In this document: positions 33,216-44,332 of the stretch, in pieces | How the letters are laid out: every line of letters begins with the position of its first letter | Position numbering within the stretch: the stretch's first letter is position 1 | NCBI RefSeq assembly: GCF_004664715.2 | Contig: NC_051072.1 | Coordinates: 40,357,142-40,421,141, forward strand | Length of the DNA: 64,000 bases | Source: Peromyscus leucopus | Lineage: Eukaryota; Chordata; Mammalia; Rodentia; Cricetidae | Direction of reading: 5' to 3' | The notes under the pieces: generated by a model | What the model was told of the DNA's origin: nothing | The model's input: only the letters and a program-made list of their open reading frames with translations | Databases searched by the model: none | Program-made: the position numbers and the translations under genes

Positions 33216-34169
33216 ACTTACTATTACACTCATGGTTTATAGGGACTGTATTTGTTGCTGTCAGAGAACCTAGAGAGGCGTGAATCTAGAGTACACTGCT
33301 GAGTTCGGGTAACTCCTTCACATATGGCTGACATTTCGTTCAGATGCTATGGAAGGGAAGAAAACTAAACCAAGTCAAACTGGAAGGGGAAAGATTGCTG
33401 ACGCCCGTGACGCTGAGGAACAAGAGTATGCTAATTCCTCTCACATCTATGTAACTGATGATATTGAATGATATTCACACAGCATGCATTTTGACCAAAA
33501 AAAATCCTTACAGCGCACAGGGCAATCTCATTTCCAGAAAGAAAGGAACATAGCAATAATGGACTTTCCCCTTCCTACCACGTTTCCTTCACAGTGCAAA
33601 TTCTAAGGTATAAATCTATATGAAGAATAAAAACAAGTTTTACCTGAATAATGTTACTGTTTTTATGCTGCATATTTCAAGTATCAAATAGTCCTATAAA
33701 AATGAGTAATAAATTACCTTCTAAATGACAATATACCTCCTATAACTGACTGCTCCTGAGGTCACCTAGAATAATTGATTTAGTCATGAAGAGTAAATGT
33801 CAAATTTACATTTTTCTCTACAAACACTGTTATGGTCTTATACAACATTCCGGTCCTCTTTTAGAAATAAAACCTGCTGGGTTTTGATTTAGGTTTTACA
33901 ATCAGGTTAACTAAGTTCTTCTACTCCTTTCTGAGTAAGGACTAAGCGATCGGTCATTTTTTATTTTGAAGATGCCTATATGGCTAGCTTTTACTGTGCA
34001 GGAAGGTACTATACAGGCCATGGGGGCAAACCATCAGTGTTACCCAGCTGTGGACCATGCACTGGAGCCACATTGGTGTGATTGCTAATGGAGGTAACCA
34101 ACCACTCACTGATTGGATTTCAAGTCCTGCTCCATGGGAAGGAATTAATACCCGGTATTTCAAACCTGA

Positions 34170-34171
<2 letters not shown>

Positions 34172-34213
<42 letters not shown>
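34172..34213. repeat. poly(A) tract, about 42 bases
   Basis: An uninterrupted A run between 'aaacctgactt' and 'gcccgacacc'. On the Depdc1b transcript strand it is poly(U). Confidence 0.95.
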
Positions 34214-34214
<1 letters not shown>

Positions 34215-34435
34215 CCCGACACCAGTGGAGAAGCTCCCACTATTGTTTTGGTAAATGTTAGACCCATCATCTGCCTTCTGACGATGCATGCTTAGGGCCA
34301 TAGGATAGCACTGCTATCAGCTTTGGCCCGAGAAGCTTCTCAGTGGATGATGGTAACTGTCAAGACTTACAACTGCTCAAAGTGCTCAGAGTAAGTGACT
34401 ACTGAATGATCTGCCAGAGATGGGACATCCTATCA

Positions 34436-34447
34436 CCCCCCCCCCCC

Positions 34448-34481
<34 letters not shown>
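34436..34481. repeat. poly(C) tract, C12-A-C33
   Basis: Twelve C, one A, then 33 consecutive C. The Depdc1b pre-mRNA, read from the minus strand, would carry the G run. Confidence 0.95.
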
Positions 34482-35213
34482 ACCACACACACGGCTCAGG
34501 GAACGTCGCAGAAAGGGGAAGGAGGAAGATGAGCCAGAGGAAGGGGGTGGTGCTGTCTTCCAGGTACAACATGGCTGTTTCACCCGTGAGCCCCCAGCAG
34601 CTATGATCACCCACATAAGATTGGGCACAGCAACATGGCATCATGGATAAAAATTTATACAGGCAGTTAAAGATTGCTGCGGGGAGGTCAGGAGTCCCCA
34701 TTCTACCCTGAGAAACTGTCAGCAGTTCATGGCGGCTGGGGATAGGGAAGCATTTCCTTCAGTGGGTGTAACCACAAGGTGTGATGATCCTATAAGTAGC
34801 TCTTACCAACGCTTTGATAAGGGAACCTAGTGAAACTCTTTGGGTCCTGCACACAAAAAGAGAGAGACATGAAAGCGGACAGGTACGAGAAGCACAAGGA
34901 ATGGGAAGACAGAAGGAAGGACAACGCATTGCATACGGGTATGAAAATGTCTTCCAGAGACCCATTATTACATATAATTAATATATGCCAATAAAAAGAA
35001 AATACTCAAGTATGAAATTCTCAAAAAATTATAAATAAATAATTCATATAAATATTAAAAACACAGAGAAAAAGATATCAAAACTAAATTTCAAATGGGA
35101 ACTTTTTTTTTAAAAGAAAAGACAACGTTCTGAGCTTTTGCTACTGGAACTCCTGAGACAGTGGCGACAGAAGATTCACTATCAATATGCAGATACACTG
35201 CTTATCTATTCAC

Positions 35214-35354
35214 CTAGGACACTGACGAAAGCGTCAAACAGATGGAACGTGAGCAGGGGCTCCTTCAGGTGACCGTAGTAATCTGCTATAGTTTTAAAGA
35301 CATCTTTCTCAAATCCCAAGTACATCGGCTGCTTCCAGTCTGAACAGTTGGGCC
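35214..35354 (-). CDS. Depdc1b: Depdc1b exon, residues 253-300
   Basis: Two bases complete Trp253, then [20 protein letters not shown] ... [16 protein letters not shown], and one base of Gly300. The acceptor is TTTTAAAG (ending 35355); the donor is GTGAAT (35208-35213). The LKEPLLTF segment is the hallmark of RhoGAP folds (the helix after the arginine-finger region). At 141 bp the exon is in frame if skipped, which would remove the core of the domain. Confidence 0.98.
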
Positions 35355-35671
35355 CTTTAAAAGAAGACAGAGAATGATTAATGAGGCAGCTGCTTCTCAG
35401 TACCATAGTCTGACCACATGTGTTGTATGCACAGATATTCAAGATACACTGACAAGTTTCATGTGGAAATGACATATACCTTTTGCTCAAATATGATTAA
35501 TGTTTAATTGAATATATTATAAAAACGAAGAGCATTAATGCATCTCCATTTTAAAAGAAAAACATGCTTTTCTCTTTTTATGTCAAGGCAAACTTTACTC
35601 ATGTAAATAATTTTTTTTAAATAGTCAACATTTTCCTAGTCTTAATAAAGTTAATAAAATAACAATTTGTT

Positions 35672-35810
35672 GCTGCGCAGCAGTGGCTCACGCCTTTAAT
35701 CCCAGCACTTGAGAGGCAGAGCCAGGTGGATCTCTGTGAGTTTGAGGCCAGCCTGGTCTACAGAGCGAGATCCAGGACAGGCACCAAAACCACAGAGAGA
35801 AACCCTGTCT

Positions 35811-35843
<33 letters not shown>

Positions 35844-35844
35844 C
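35672..35844 (+). mobile_element. B1 SINE with 30-A tail and TSD
   Basis: Full-length B1 with the GGACAGGCACCAAAACCAC variant and 30 uninterrupted A (35812-35841). The direct repeat ACAATTTGTT flanks it (35662-35671 and 35845-35854). The intact long tail suggests a recent insertion. Confidence 0.96.
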
Positions 35845-35854
35845 ACAATTTGTT

Positions 35855-36514
35855 AATATGTGATAGATGAGTTATCAAGAAATTTTTACAGCTTCTTGAG
35901 TTCATTAGCTATACTATAATATCCTCCAAGCATTCAGTTGAGTGAAGTAATCAGTTTCTCCTAACAAACTATTTCAGACAAATGAAATTTTAAATGCTTT
36001 TTTAAAAGATAATGAGAAAGATTTTACATTCTGTCTTGTCAATTCACTCAAACGCTAACAATCACTGCCCAACTATTCAAAGAAAACTGATCACAGAGCC
36101 TGGACCTGACCATGTCCTATGCCAACAGAGGGCAGAGGAGAGCTCCACTAGAATCAGGGTCCCATGAGGAATAAAAGATGATGAGCACAGGTTTACACCA
36201 CCATGTTCTGGGTAAACTGGAGGTGCCGGAGCCTTGAGGAAAACAGCTTGTCCCAAGAAGACCATAGAAGAAATGGAGTGCAATTATGGTGCCCAGCTCC
36301 AGGCCAGCAAAGGCTAAGCCATTACACCCAGATGGACTGATGTGCCCAAGAGAATGAACAAAGCAACAAAAATGAATTCAAGGAAATTCTCCCCACAGAA
36401 CTGCAGGAGCTAAGAGATTCTAGCTGTAACACAGGAAAACATTCTGGATCATGACATTCAATCCCCAAGGCCATCATGAAATGGCTCTTTATGATGCCCC
36501 TAAAAACTCCTTTA
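35855..36514 (-). other. Depdc1b: intron, unassigned
   Basis: No repeat I can name and no exon signal. Minus-strand frame 36077-36283 is short and unsupported. Confidence 0.6.
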
Positions 36515-36707
36515 CTGGGAGCTGGGAAGATGGCTCAGAGGTTAAGAGATCAGCTCCCAGTGCCCACATCAGATGGCTCACAACCATTTATAACAGAAGC
36601 TCCATGGGATCCAACGCCCTCTTCTGACTTCTCTGGGTACCTCTGCTCACATGCACACACACCTACACAGACACATGCACATATATATAGTTAAAAATAA
36701 AATCTTT
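36515..36707 (+). mobile_element. B2 SINE
   Basis: 'gagctgggaagatggctcag', 'cccagtgcccacatcagatg', 'gctcacaaccatttataaca', 'ccaacgccctcttctgactt', tail 'aaaaataaaatcttt'. Confidence 0.94.
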
Positions 36708-37990
36708 AGATGAAAACAAAACTTCTCTTACCCTTCACAGTCTGTTCTCTTCTTTAAAAAAAAAATTATTGGCTAAAATAATGTTGTAGTGCATAAACCT
36801 AGGAGTAAATGTATAAACCATGTTTGTTTACTTCCTCCTCATATAGCAAGCTTAGTCAAATGATGGTCTGATGTATCTCAACAATCAAGACCCATTGCCA
36901 GAATTAGTGCTTAGCAAGGTGAGTGATTCATTCTAAACAATTATATGCCTTGAGAATATGTCATCATCTTTGTTAAAAATATGGGGGGAAATCCCTAAAA
37001 GAAAACATAAACCTTTTCTTTCTTAATCACCTTGAGTTTTAAGAACATTTTTTTCCTTAGACTAGTTTTTAATAAATGTTGTTCCTGACAGATTCTGAAA
37101 TGAAATGCTTTGGCTACTTTATTTCCATTTTTGACTGGGTCTTCTGATGCATACACACAAAGAAGCAAAAGAAATCAGTTAATCTAGTTTTGCATTACTT
37201 AGCCTCAGTCTTCATTCTGTGAGCATCCTGGAAAGGGCCTGGCTGACAACTGAACATGCAGACCCGTGTATGCACAGTCTACAGTGAGGACTGAAGGAGC
37301 ACTCAAGAGAGAAGGAAGAACAGCAGGCTTGTGGAAAAGAGGGCAAGTACCCTTACCACATCAGACAGGCGGCCTATCCCCTCTTAGAGGACTCAATAGG
37401 AATCCGTACTTATTCGCGATAAGGACAAAGAGTAGGTCATAACTTTGACAGACTCAAAGCAAATTTTGATGGACAGGAGAATTTGGGAAAGCTGGAAATT
37501 TTAAAAAAAAATATCCAATAGGCTGGCCTTGTCCTCTGCCCACCTTTTATATTTGATACATAAACAAACCTCCATAATATGCTAACCATTTGTAAAGGTT
37601 GCTCTCAACACATGTGAGCATGCTCCTTCTCCCAACACTCTGAGTCTCACACCTATAGCAATTATAAAGTCACACATCTTTCCTCTACTCAATGGCCAGT
37701 CATGCCAACCTTGCTTCAGGTGTTTGTGGCTTTAGGTGTCAAATGGGGAACTGATTATACACTTCCGTGCATTCCAGTCTTCACAAAAGTCAAACACATA
37801 AACACATCTTACAGCATTTTAGCACACTTTATGGCTTCATTCCCAACTGGTAACTTCCACATCTTTGGTTCTCCAGGAGCTCAGAAGGAGTGTTGGAGCT
37901 TCATAACTGTACATTTGTTTCCTCAATGCCCCCTCTGGCCAAAGATGTAACTTCTAGTTAATTTACTACAGTTTGAGTAGTTGAGCAGAA
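36708..37990 (-). other. Depdc1b: intron, unassigned
   Basis: About 1.3 kb without a repeat I recognise. No acceptor-exon-donor arrangement with an open frame was found. Confidence 0.6.
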
Positions 37991-37994
37991 AGAA

Positions 37995-38205
37995 TAAAAG
38001 GTACTTCAGGGTCAGAGAGATGGCACAGCGGATAAAGACACTCAAGGCCCCGTCTGACAACCTAGGCTCAGTCCCCAGAAACCGTTAAGATGGAAGAAGA
38101 GACTTACTCCTACAAGTATCCTCTGGCCTCCACACACTTACTATGGCATGGCAATGACCACCCACACACACACCATGTAATTTTAAAATTTTAAGTAAAG
38201 TACTT
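37995..38205 (+). mobile_element. B2/B3-type SINE
   Basis: 'gtcagagagatggcacagcg', 'taagatggaagaagagactt', 'cctctggcctccacacactt' in SINE order, with a CACACA and A/T tail. Confidence 0.85.
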
Positions 38206-38629
38206 CCCCAAGTTAAAGCCACATTACTCTACATCTCAGAGTGTTCAAAGTATCAACAAAAATCAATGAAACTTCCAAGCATTAAACCTGGAAAACTATG
38301 AGTTGTATGCAAACTGGTACTGCTATGCATGTTCAGAAGGAGAGGGAAAAGCCATCTCCACACAGGGCCATTAAGACAACCATACAAGGCTCAATGGTTA
38401 GTTAGTTTCTATAATTCTATAATTCAAACAAAAGTGACTCCAGTTTAATCAATAATTCAGTTTACTAATTCAGTAACTTATACATCTATCGATGCATATG
38501 CTGATCCTACACAAAAATAAGAAAGTAGCTATTTCCTGAAATAGCTGTAACACTCAAGAGCTTCTCTAAGACCAAATATTGTCATTACTAATCAGCTAAA
38601 ATAACAGATTCTCATTGAAATCACATGTT

Positions 38630-38840
38630 TGGGCCAGATCAGACAGTTCCTCAGGTGAAAGTGTTGGCCATTGGAGCCTAATGATCTGAGTGAAGATCCC
38701 CAGCATTGACAGTAAAAAGAGATGACTCCCCCAGATCATCTTCTGACCTCCAGATACTCACCACAGCATGCACACATCTGTATGCACATCTATATGCACA
38801 CATACATATCACACACACACACACAATAATAATAATAAGT
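38630..38840 (+). mobile_element. B3-type SINE with CA/AAT tail
   Basis: 'ccagatcagacagttcctca', 'gaagatccccagcattgaca', 'atcatcttctgacctccaga', then CA and AAT repeats. Diverged. Confidence 0.75.
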
Positions 38841-39588
38841 GTTTTTTCCTTTAAATATTAGAAACCATTCTTTGGGTTAAGTTTCCTGAAAATCCCAAGA
38901 AAATGGCAGTGTTCATGAGCTATTATTATACCGTTCCTTCACAGTGCTGATGATAGTCAATGAAACACATGCCATGTATCTGCTGAAGAGATTTTACATG
39001 TCTATGAAAATCCCTCGGGCCCACCCTGGTCCAGGCCTCCAGATCTTACATGCAGGTTTCTAAGATAGTCTTTCTTGTTTCTCTGCATGCAGGCTCCTCT
39101 CCTTCTAAGCCATCCTGCATATCAGTCAGGTTGGCTCTCTAAAACACTCTGTCCCTCTTAAAACACTGCGCTCTGAAACCCAGGAGAGGATGGAGGCTAC
39201 TTAGCAAATGAGATGTGAATATGATGGACACTTAACCACCACCTTTTAGGAATAAAATAAAGCCTATAGACCATTAGCAGGTAGCTGCTACTACATTATA
39301 TACACTGTCACTCATTTCTTTCACCTCTATGATGCTCCTAGGACTGGCATGGACTTGATGCGTGATTATATCCATGAGACCAAAGAAAAACTAAATCTTT
39401 AAAACTGGATTATAACAACACTGTCACTAAGTCATGAATCTACCAGTAAAGCACAGTGGTTGCCAAACAATTCCCTGCCAGCCTCACAGGTGTCAAATCA
39501 ATGTCCAGCCCATTGAGCAAGAATGTTTTCTAATTCAAGGCACTAATTTCTGTTAATTTTATAAAACTGGCACATAATTAGTACTTAC
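38841..39588 (-). other. Depdc1b: intron, unassigned
   Basis: No named repeat. A block near 39000-39200 is CT-rich. No exon signal apart from the short exon that starts at 39589. Confidence 0.6.
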
Positions 39589-39636
39589 AATTTGCCAAAC
39601 ACTTCATAGCTGAGAGGACCCAATGAGGAAGTTCTT
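39589..39636 (-). CDS. Depdc1b: Depdc1b short exon (48 bp), residues 237-253
   Basis: Two bases complete Lys237, then ELPHWVLSAMKCLAN, and one base of Trp253. The acceptor is TTTTTTTCTACAG (ending 39637) and the donor GTAAGTAC (39581-39588), both strong. HWVLSAMKCLANWP is conserved between DEPDC1A and DEPDC1B and begins the RhoGAP-like domain proper. At 48 bp it is a multiple of three. It is too short to show as an open frame of any length and was found from its splice sites and the flanking exons. Confidence 0.97.
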
Positions 39637-39691
39637 CTGTAGAAAAAAAGAAAATACAAAAGATATTTTATTCATCTCTTTATAACTCAAT

Positions 39692-39723
39692 CAAATACAT
39701 ACACACACACACACACACACACA
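39692..39723. repeat. (CA)n microsatellite
   Basis: About 15 CA dinucleotides, some 60 bases upstream of the 48-bp exon on the transcript. Confidence 0.95.
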
Positions 39724-39794
39724 GCATTATAAGAATGTATCATTTGCCTGGGTAATATGAGACATTTCATCAATTTGTGTATCAGAACATTTAA

Positions 39795-42222
39795 ACATAG
39801 ACCAATGAAATTGAATTGAAGACCCTGACATTAATCCACACACCTATGAATACCTACCTGGTTTTTGACAAAGAAGCCAAAACTATACTGCTGGGGGATG
39901 TCTCTCTGTATGCTGTGAATATATGTTGTTCCCATTGGTTAATAAATATGCTGCTTTGGCCTATGGCAAGACAGCTTAGAGGCAGGCAGAAAATCCAAAG
40001 AGAAAGACAGAGTCTGGAGAAAGGCCAACCTGCTGCCCAAGGAGCAACATGCCAGCAGATGGTAAAGCCACGGAACATGTGGCAAAACATAGATTAATAG
40101 AAATGGGTTATTTTAAGATATAAGAGCTAGCTAGCAAGAGGCCTCCCATAGGCCATACAGTTTGTAAATAATATTGAGCCTCTGACTGATTATTTTATAA
40201 GTGGATCGGTGTCTGTGGGCCAGGCAGAACTGGAGGAACTGAGCAAACTTATGACTACACTGTACAATGGAAAAAAGAAACCATCTTCAACAAATGGTGC
40301 TGGCATAACTGGATGTCAATATACAGAAAATGGCAAATAGATTCATATCTATCACCATGCACAAAACTCAAGTCCAAGTGGATCAAAGGCCTCAACATAA
40401 ATCCACTTGCACTAAACCTGATAGAAGAGAAAGCAGGAAATAGCCTTGAACACATTGGCACAGGAGACCATTTCCTAAATATAACACCGGTAGCACAGAC
40501 ACTGAGAGCAACAGTTAATAAATGGGACCTCCTGAAACTGAGAAGCTTCTATAAGGCAAAGGACACAGTCTATAAGACAAAAAGACAGCCTACAGAATGG
40601 GAAAAGATCTTCACCAACCCCACATCTGACAGAAGACTGATCTCCAAAATATATAAAGAACTCAAGAAACTAGACATCAAAATACCAAACAATCCAATTA
40701 AAAAATGGGCTACAGAGCTAAACAGAGAATTCTCAACAGAAGAATCTCAAATGGCTGAAAGACATTTAAGGAATTGCTCAATATCCTTAGTCATTAGGGA
40801 ACTGCAAATCAAAACGACTCTGAGATACCATCTTATACCTGTCAGAATGGCTAAGATCAAAAACACTGAAGACAGCTAATGTTGGAGAGGATGTGGAACA
40901 AGGGAAACACTCCTCCACTACTGGTGGGAGTGCAAACTTGTAAGCCACTTTGGAAATCAGTATGGCAGTTCCTCAGAAAACTAGGAATTAATCTTCCTGA
41001 AACTCAGCTATACCACTCTTGGGCATATACCCAAAGAATGCTCAATCATACTACACTTGCTCAACTATGTTTATAGCAACATTGTTGGTAATAGCCAGAA
41101 CCTGGAAACAACCTAGATGCCCCTCAACTGAAGAATGACATAATAAAAAACAATGATATCATGAAATTTGCAGGAAGATGGATGGAACTAGAAAATATCC
41201 TGTGTGAGGTAACCCAGACTCAGAAAGACAAACATGGTATGTTCTCACTCATATGTAGATACTAGATGTAAAGCAAAGGATAACCAGACTACAACCCACA
41301 GCTCCAGAGAAGCTAGCTAATAAGGAGGACCCTAAGAGGGATGAATGGATCACCCTGGGAAGGGGAAACAGATGAGATCTCCAAGAGTGTGGGAGTATGT
41401 GTTGGGGGGGAATAGAGGGTACAGGATGGGGGATGAGAACATAAAGGAATGGGATGATCGAGCTGGAACAGGGACGAAATGGGAGAGCAATGAAAGAGAT
41501 AGAGGGAGACATCATGGGGATAGGGAGAAACCGGGTGCTAGGGAAGTTCCCAGGAATCCACAAGGATGACCCCAGCTTAGACTACTAGCAATAGAGGAGA
41601 GGGTGCCTGAACTGGCTTACCCCACTAATCAGATTGGTGAATACCCTAACTGTCATCATAGAGCCTTCATCCAGTAACTGATGGAAGCAGATGCAGAGAT
41701 CCACAGCCAAGCACCAGGACAAGCTCCAGGAGTCCAGTCATGGAGAGGAAAGAGGGATTCTATGAGCAAGGGGCATCAAGATCATGATTGGGAAACCTAC
41801 AGAGATAACCGAACCAAGCTAGGGGAACTCATGAACTTTAGACAAACAGCTGTGGAGCCTCCATGGGACTGGACTAGGTACTCTGTATAAGCGAGGCAGT
41901 TGTATAGTTTGGTCTGCTTAAAGGGGCCCCTGGCAGTGGGATCAGGATCCATCCCTGGTGCAAGAGCTGGCTTTTAAGAGCCCATTACCTACCTTGCACA
42001 GCCCTGATGCAGGGGGAGGGGCTTGGACCTGCCTCAATTGAATATACCAGGCTTTGCTGACTCCCCATGGGAGGCCTTACCTTTTCAGAGGAGGGAATGA
42101 GGGGTAAGTTGTGGGGAGGAGGCTGGAGGGGGGAAGGCAGGAGGAGGGAAGAGAGGGGGATCTGTGGTGGTATGTAAAATGAATAAAAAAATTCTTAATA
42201 AAAATAATAATAATAATAATAC
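39795..42222 (+). mobile_element. 5'-truncated L1 (ORF2 3' part and 3' UTR), split by an LTR
   Basis: Best-preserved L1 here. ORF2 C-terminal coding runs from 'accaatgaaattgaattgaa' through the LTR insertion to about 41280, and the 3' UTR ends in an AATAATAAT tail near 42220. One frame stays open for 188 codons (40313-40879: WQIDSYLSPCTKLKSKWIKG ... ), then is lost by a frameshift. It includes the H-N-T-x-L-like region only in part. Orientation is antisense to Depdc1b. Not capable of movement: truncated and frame-broken. Confidence 0.95.
39889..40259 (+). mobile_element. solo LTR nested in the L1
   Basis: Same family as 9401 and 12464: starts TGCTGGGGGATG, has 'attggttaataaatatgctg' and 'gaaatgggttattttaagat', ends TTATGACTACA. 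Flanked by CTATAC (39883-39888) and CTGTAC (40260-40265), one mismatch. L1 ORF2 reads across the site when the LTR is removed, which fixes both ends. Confidence 0.92.
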
Positions 42223-42286
42223 AGAGTATCCCAGTCAACCTAACTCATTGATACCACTGTGAAATGGTAAGTCAGAAACCTAAATA

Positions 42287-42480
42287 TGGGGTTGAAACTG
42301 TAGCTCAGTTAGTAGAGTACCTGCCTAGCATACACAAGGCCCTGGGTTCAGTGCCCAGCACCACGCCAACTGTTACATGGTAATGCATGCCTTGACTGCA
42401 GCATTCAGAAGGTGGAGGCAGGAGGTGATCCTCTACTGTTGAGCTTGGGCTGCATAACACCCTAACTCCAAAACAAAAAA
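42287..42480 (+). mobile_element. B4-type SINE (ID head plus B1 part)
   Basis: ID-like head 'gtagctcagttagtagagta', 'cacaaggccctgggttcagt', followed by a B1-like body 'gcagcattcagaaggtggag'. This dimer is the B4/ID-B1 arrangement. Confidence 0.85.
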
Positions 42481-42830
42481 GAAGAAACTTAAATGCAATC
42501 AGACCTAAAACTGACTGGGGCACTTCCTCGGGACTTAAACATTCTCGTGTGTCTGGAAGTGTTCCTAGCGACAATATGGAAGCATTTACCATTCTGGCAG
42601 CTAACAGTGAACTAGACTCTGAACGCACTGTGCAGAGTCTTCATGCCTGAACATGCATCTTTCTACGACACTAATAAACCAAACACTGGACAAAAGGCAC
42701 TCATAGAAGACAGGATATATATAGCGAAGGGGTAAACTTAGCTAGGGTTTAGGAAAGGCTCAAATGGGAACTAAGAGATCTGTTAGCCAATGTGTAGTCA
42801 AACCAGAACAAATGGCTGGCATGCACTTAC

Positions 42831-42961
42831 TTGACTTATCATCCAAGATGACAACTCCCTGCTTGCTGACACTATACACGTTATGGATGATGAACTTGGA
42901 GTTGACAAGTTTGATGTTTAAAACTTCTTCCAAGGAATCCAGGCCAAGGATTTTCTGTAAA
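42831..42961 (-). CDS. Depdc1b: Depdc1b exon, residues 193-237
   Basis: One base completes Tyr193, then [20 protein letters not shown] ... [10 protein letters not shown] and one base of Lys237. The acceptor is CATTTTAG (ending 42962); a nearer CAG at 42955-42957 is part of the exon, since using it would break the phase left by the previous exon. The donor is GTAAGTGC (42823-42830). The segment forms the N-terminal edge of the RhoGAP-like domain. Length 131 bp, not skippable in frame. Confidence 0.97.
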
Positions 42962-43067
42962 CTAAAATGATAAATAATGTATTCTGAAAATAAATTTCAA
43001 AGTTTCAAAGTACTATAATCATTTATTTCAGTTGTGCTAAATACTACTAGTAGTGAGCAATACAAAA

Positions 43068-43068
43068 G

Positions 43069-43113
<45 letters not shown>

Positions 43114-43154
43114 GTGTGTGTGTGTGTGTGTGTGTATGTGTGTGTGTGTGTGTA
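43068..43154. repeat. (TC)n(TG)n compound microsatellite
   Basis: About 18 TC dinucleotides, CATGTA, then about 20 TG dinucleotides with one TA break. Confidence 0.96.
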
Positions 43155-43465
43155 AGAGGTATTTATACATGTGAGGCAGTATGCACACCCATGCATGCTC
43201 ATGTCCAAGTCACAGAAGGATGTTACATGTCTTCTCTGTAGCCCTCCACCCTGTTTTTATGAGACAGGGTCTCACTAAACTCGGAGCTCACTGTTTCAGC
43301 TAGCTGGCCAGCAAGCTCCTGCAATCTACCTGTCTCTACCTCACAATGCTAAGGTTACAGGCATGGGCTGGCATGTCAGTCTTTACATGGGCACTGGAGA
43401 TTTGAACTGAGGTCCTCTTTGCTTTTACAGCAAGTACTCTTACCCATTGAGCATTCCCTCCTCTC
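43155..43465 (-). mobile_element. B4/RSINE-type composite SINE
   Basis: Antisense composite: 'atgagacagggtctcactaa', 'gccagcaagctcctgcaatc', 'gatttgaactgaggtcctct', 'agcaagtactcttacccatt'. It has a B1-like part in the middle and a B2/ID-like part at the end. Confidence 0.75.
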
Positions 43466-43638
43466 CTCAAAAGACCGATCTTTAGGGTACATTGTCTTTC
43501 TAGACAATGGGTTAGAAATGGAATACGTTTAAAATAACCTAGAATATCCTTTCCCGATAGCATACTTCCTTAATTACTTAATCACAGAATAACCTGAATT
43601 CCAAGAAACTATTTTTTAACTAAAATTACTAAAGGCCA

Positions 43639-43800
43639 GTCGGGTGGTGGTGGCCCATGCCTTTAATCCCAGCACTCGGGAGGCAGAGGCAGGTGGATCT
43701 CTGTGAGTTCAAGGCCAGCCTGGTCTACAGAGCAAGATCCAGGACAGGCACCAAAACTACACGGAGAAACCCTGCCTCAAAAAAAAAACAAACAACAAAA
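43639..43800 (+). mobile_element. B1 SINE with 17-bp TSD
   Basis: Full-length B1 ('cgggtggtggtggcccatgc' ... 'gagaaaccctgcctc') with the GGACAGGCACCAAAACTACA variant. The direct repeat AAAATTACTAAAGGCCA flanks it (43622-43638 and 43802-43818). Confidence 0.96.
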
Positions 43801-43879
43801 AAAAATTACTAAAGGCCAAATTTCCATCACGTGCTTATTAAACTTAAGGTGTCAGTGACACTAAAAGTTTAAAAACTTT

Positions 43880-43995
43880 AAGTTGGGAATGGCAGTGCAC
43901 ACAATCCCAGCACTCCAAAGGTTGAGCAGAAAGATAAGAGAATTCAAGGCCAACTTGGATTACAAAGCAAAAGTATGCCTCAAGGGGTTAAAAAA
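43880..43995 (+). mobile_element. old B1-like SINE
   Basis: 'ggcagtgcacacaatcccag', 'gagaattcaaggccaacttg', ending 'agtatgcctcaaggggtt'. Diverged 7SL-derived monomer. Confidence 0.75.
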
Positions 43996-44204
43996 ATGTT
44001 TTAAAAGCATTTAAACTCCTATTTTAGCTATTACATATCTAACAACAGGAAATTCTCAAAATCCAGTTCAATTATATATGTGAAACAGTGTAAGTACAGA
44101 TTATGCAAATTTGAGATTGTTTTAAACATAAGTATGCATCGAGTAGGAAAGAGATAAAATAGAACGACGGTCCCTCGAATCTCTCCAATGTCAAACGTGC
44201 ATAC

Positions 44205-44332
44205 TATGATAATGTCATGGACTTCCAGATCTCTTCCACGTTGGCCTCGGTCAGCTGTCTGCGGTGGACTAGACGGCAAGCTGGCACCTCTCCAATAGCA
44301 ATGCTATGGCGCTTGAACCACATCTCAGAATT
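44205..44332 (-). CDS. Depdc1b: Depdc1b exon, residues 151-193
   Basis: Encodes [20 protein letters not shown] through [10 protein letters not shown] plus two bases of Tyr193. The acceptor is AAATTAG (ending 44333); the donor is TCATA|GTATGC (GT at 44203-44204), the weakest donor in the set. Read past the donor, the frame meets TAG at once. The previous and next exons fix the phase, and TAT is restored at the junction. This is the linker between the DEP and RhoGAP-like domains; [20 protein letters not shown] is highly conserved. Confidence 0.97.

Larger units (their letters stand above)
33216..35213 (-). other. Depdc1b: intron, with poly(A) and poly(C) tracts
   Basis: 33216-34000 shows nothing I can name. 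34000-34980 resembles a dispersed rodent repeat that I cannot classify ('acccagctgtggaccatgca', 'ggtaaccaaccactcactga'), interrupted by an A tract and a C tract. The sequence next to the exon is AT-rich. Confidence 0.5.

Noticed and set aside
40313..40879. 188-codon frame as a host gene
   Set aside because: It is the C-terminal part of L1 ORF2; the surrounding sequence is L1 to its A-rich tail, and the frame is lost downstream.
42955..42957. CAG as the acceptor for the 131-bp exon
   Set aside because: Using it drops Leu194-Gln195 and breaks the phase left by the preceding exon; the TTTTAG ending at 42962 restores Tyr193.
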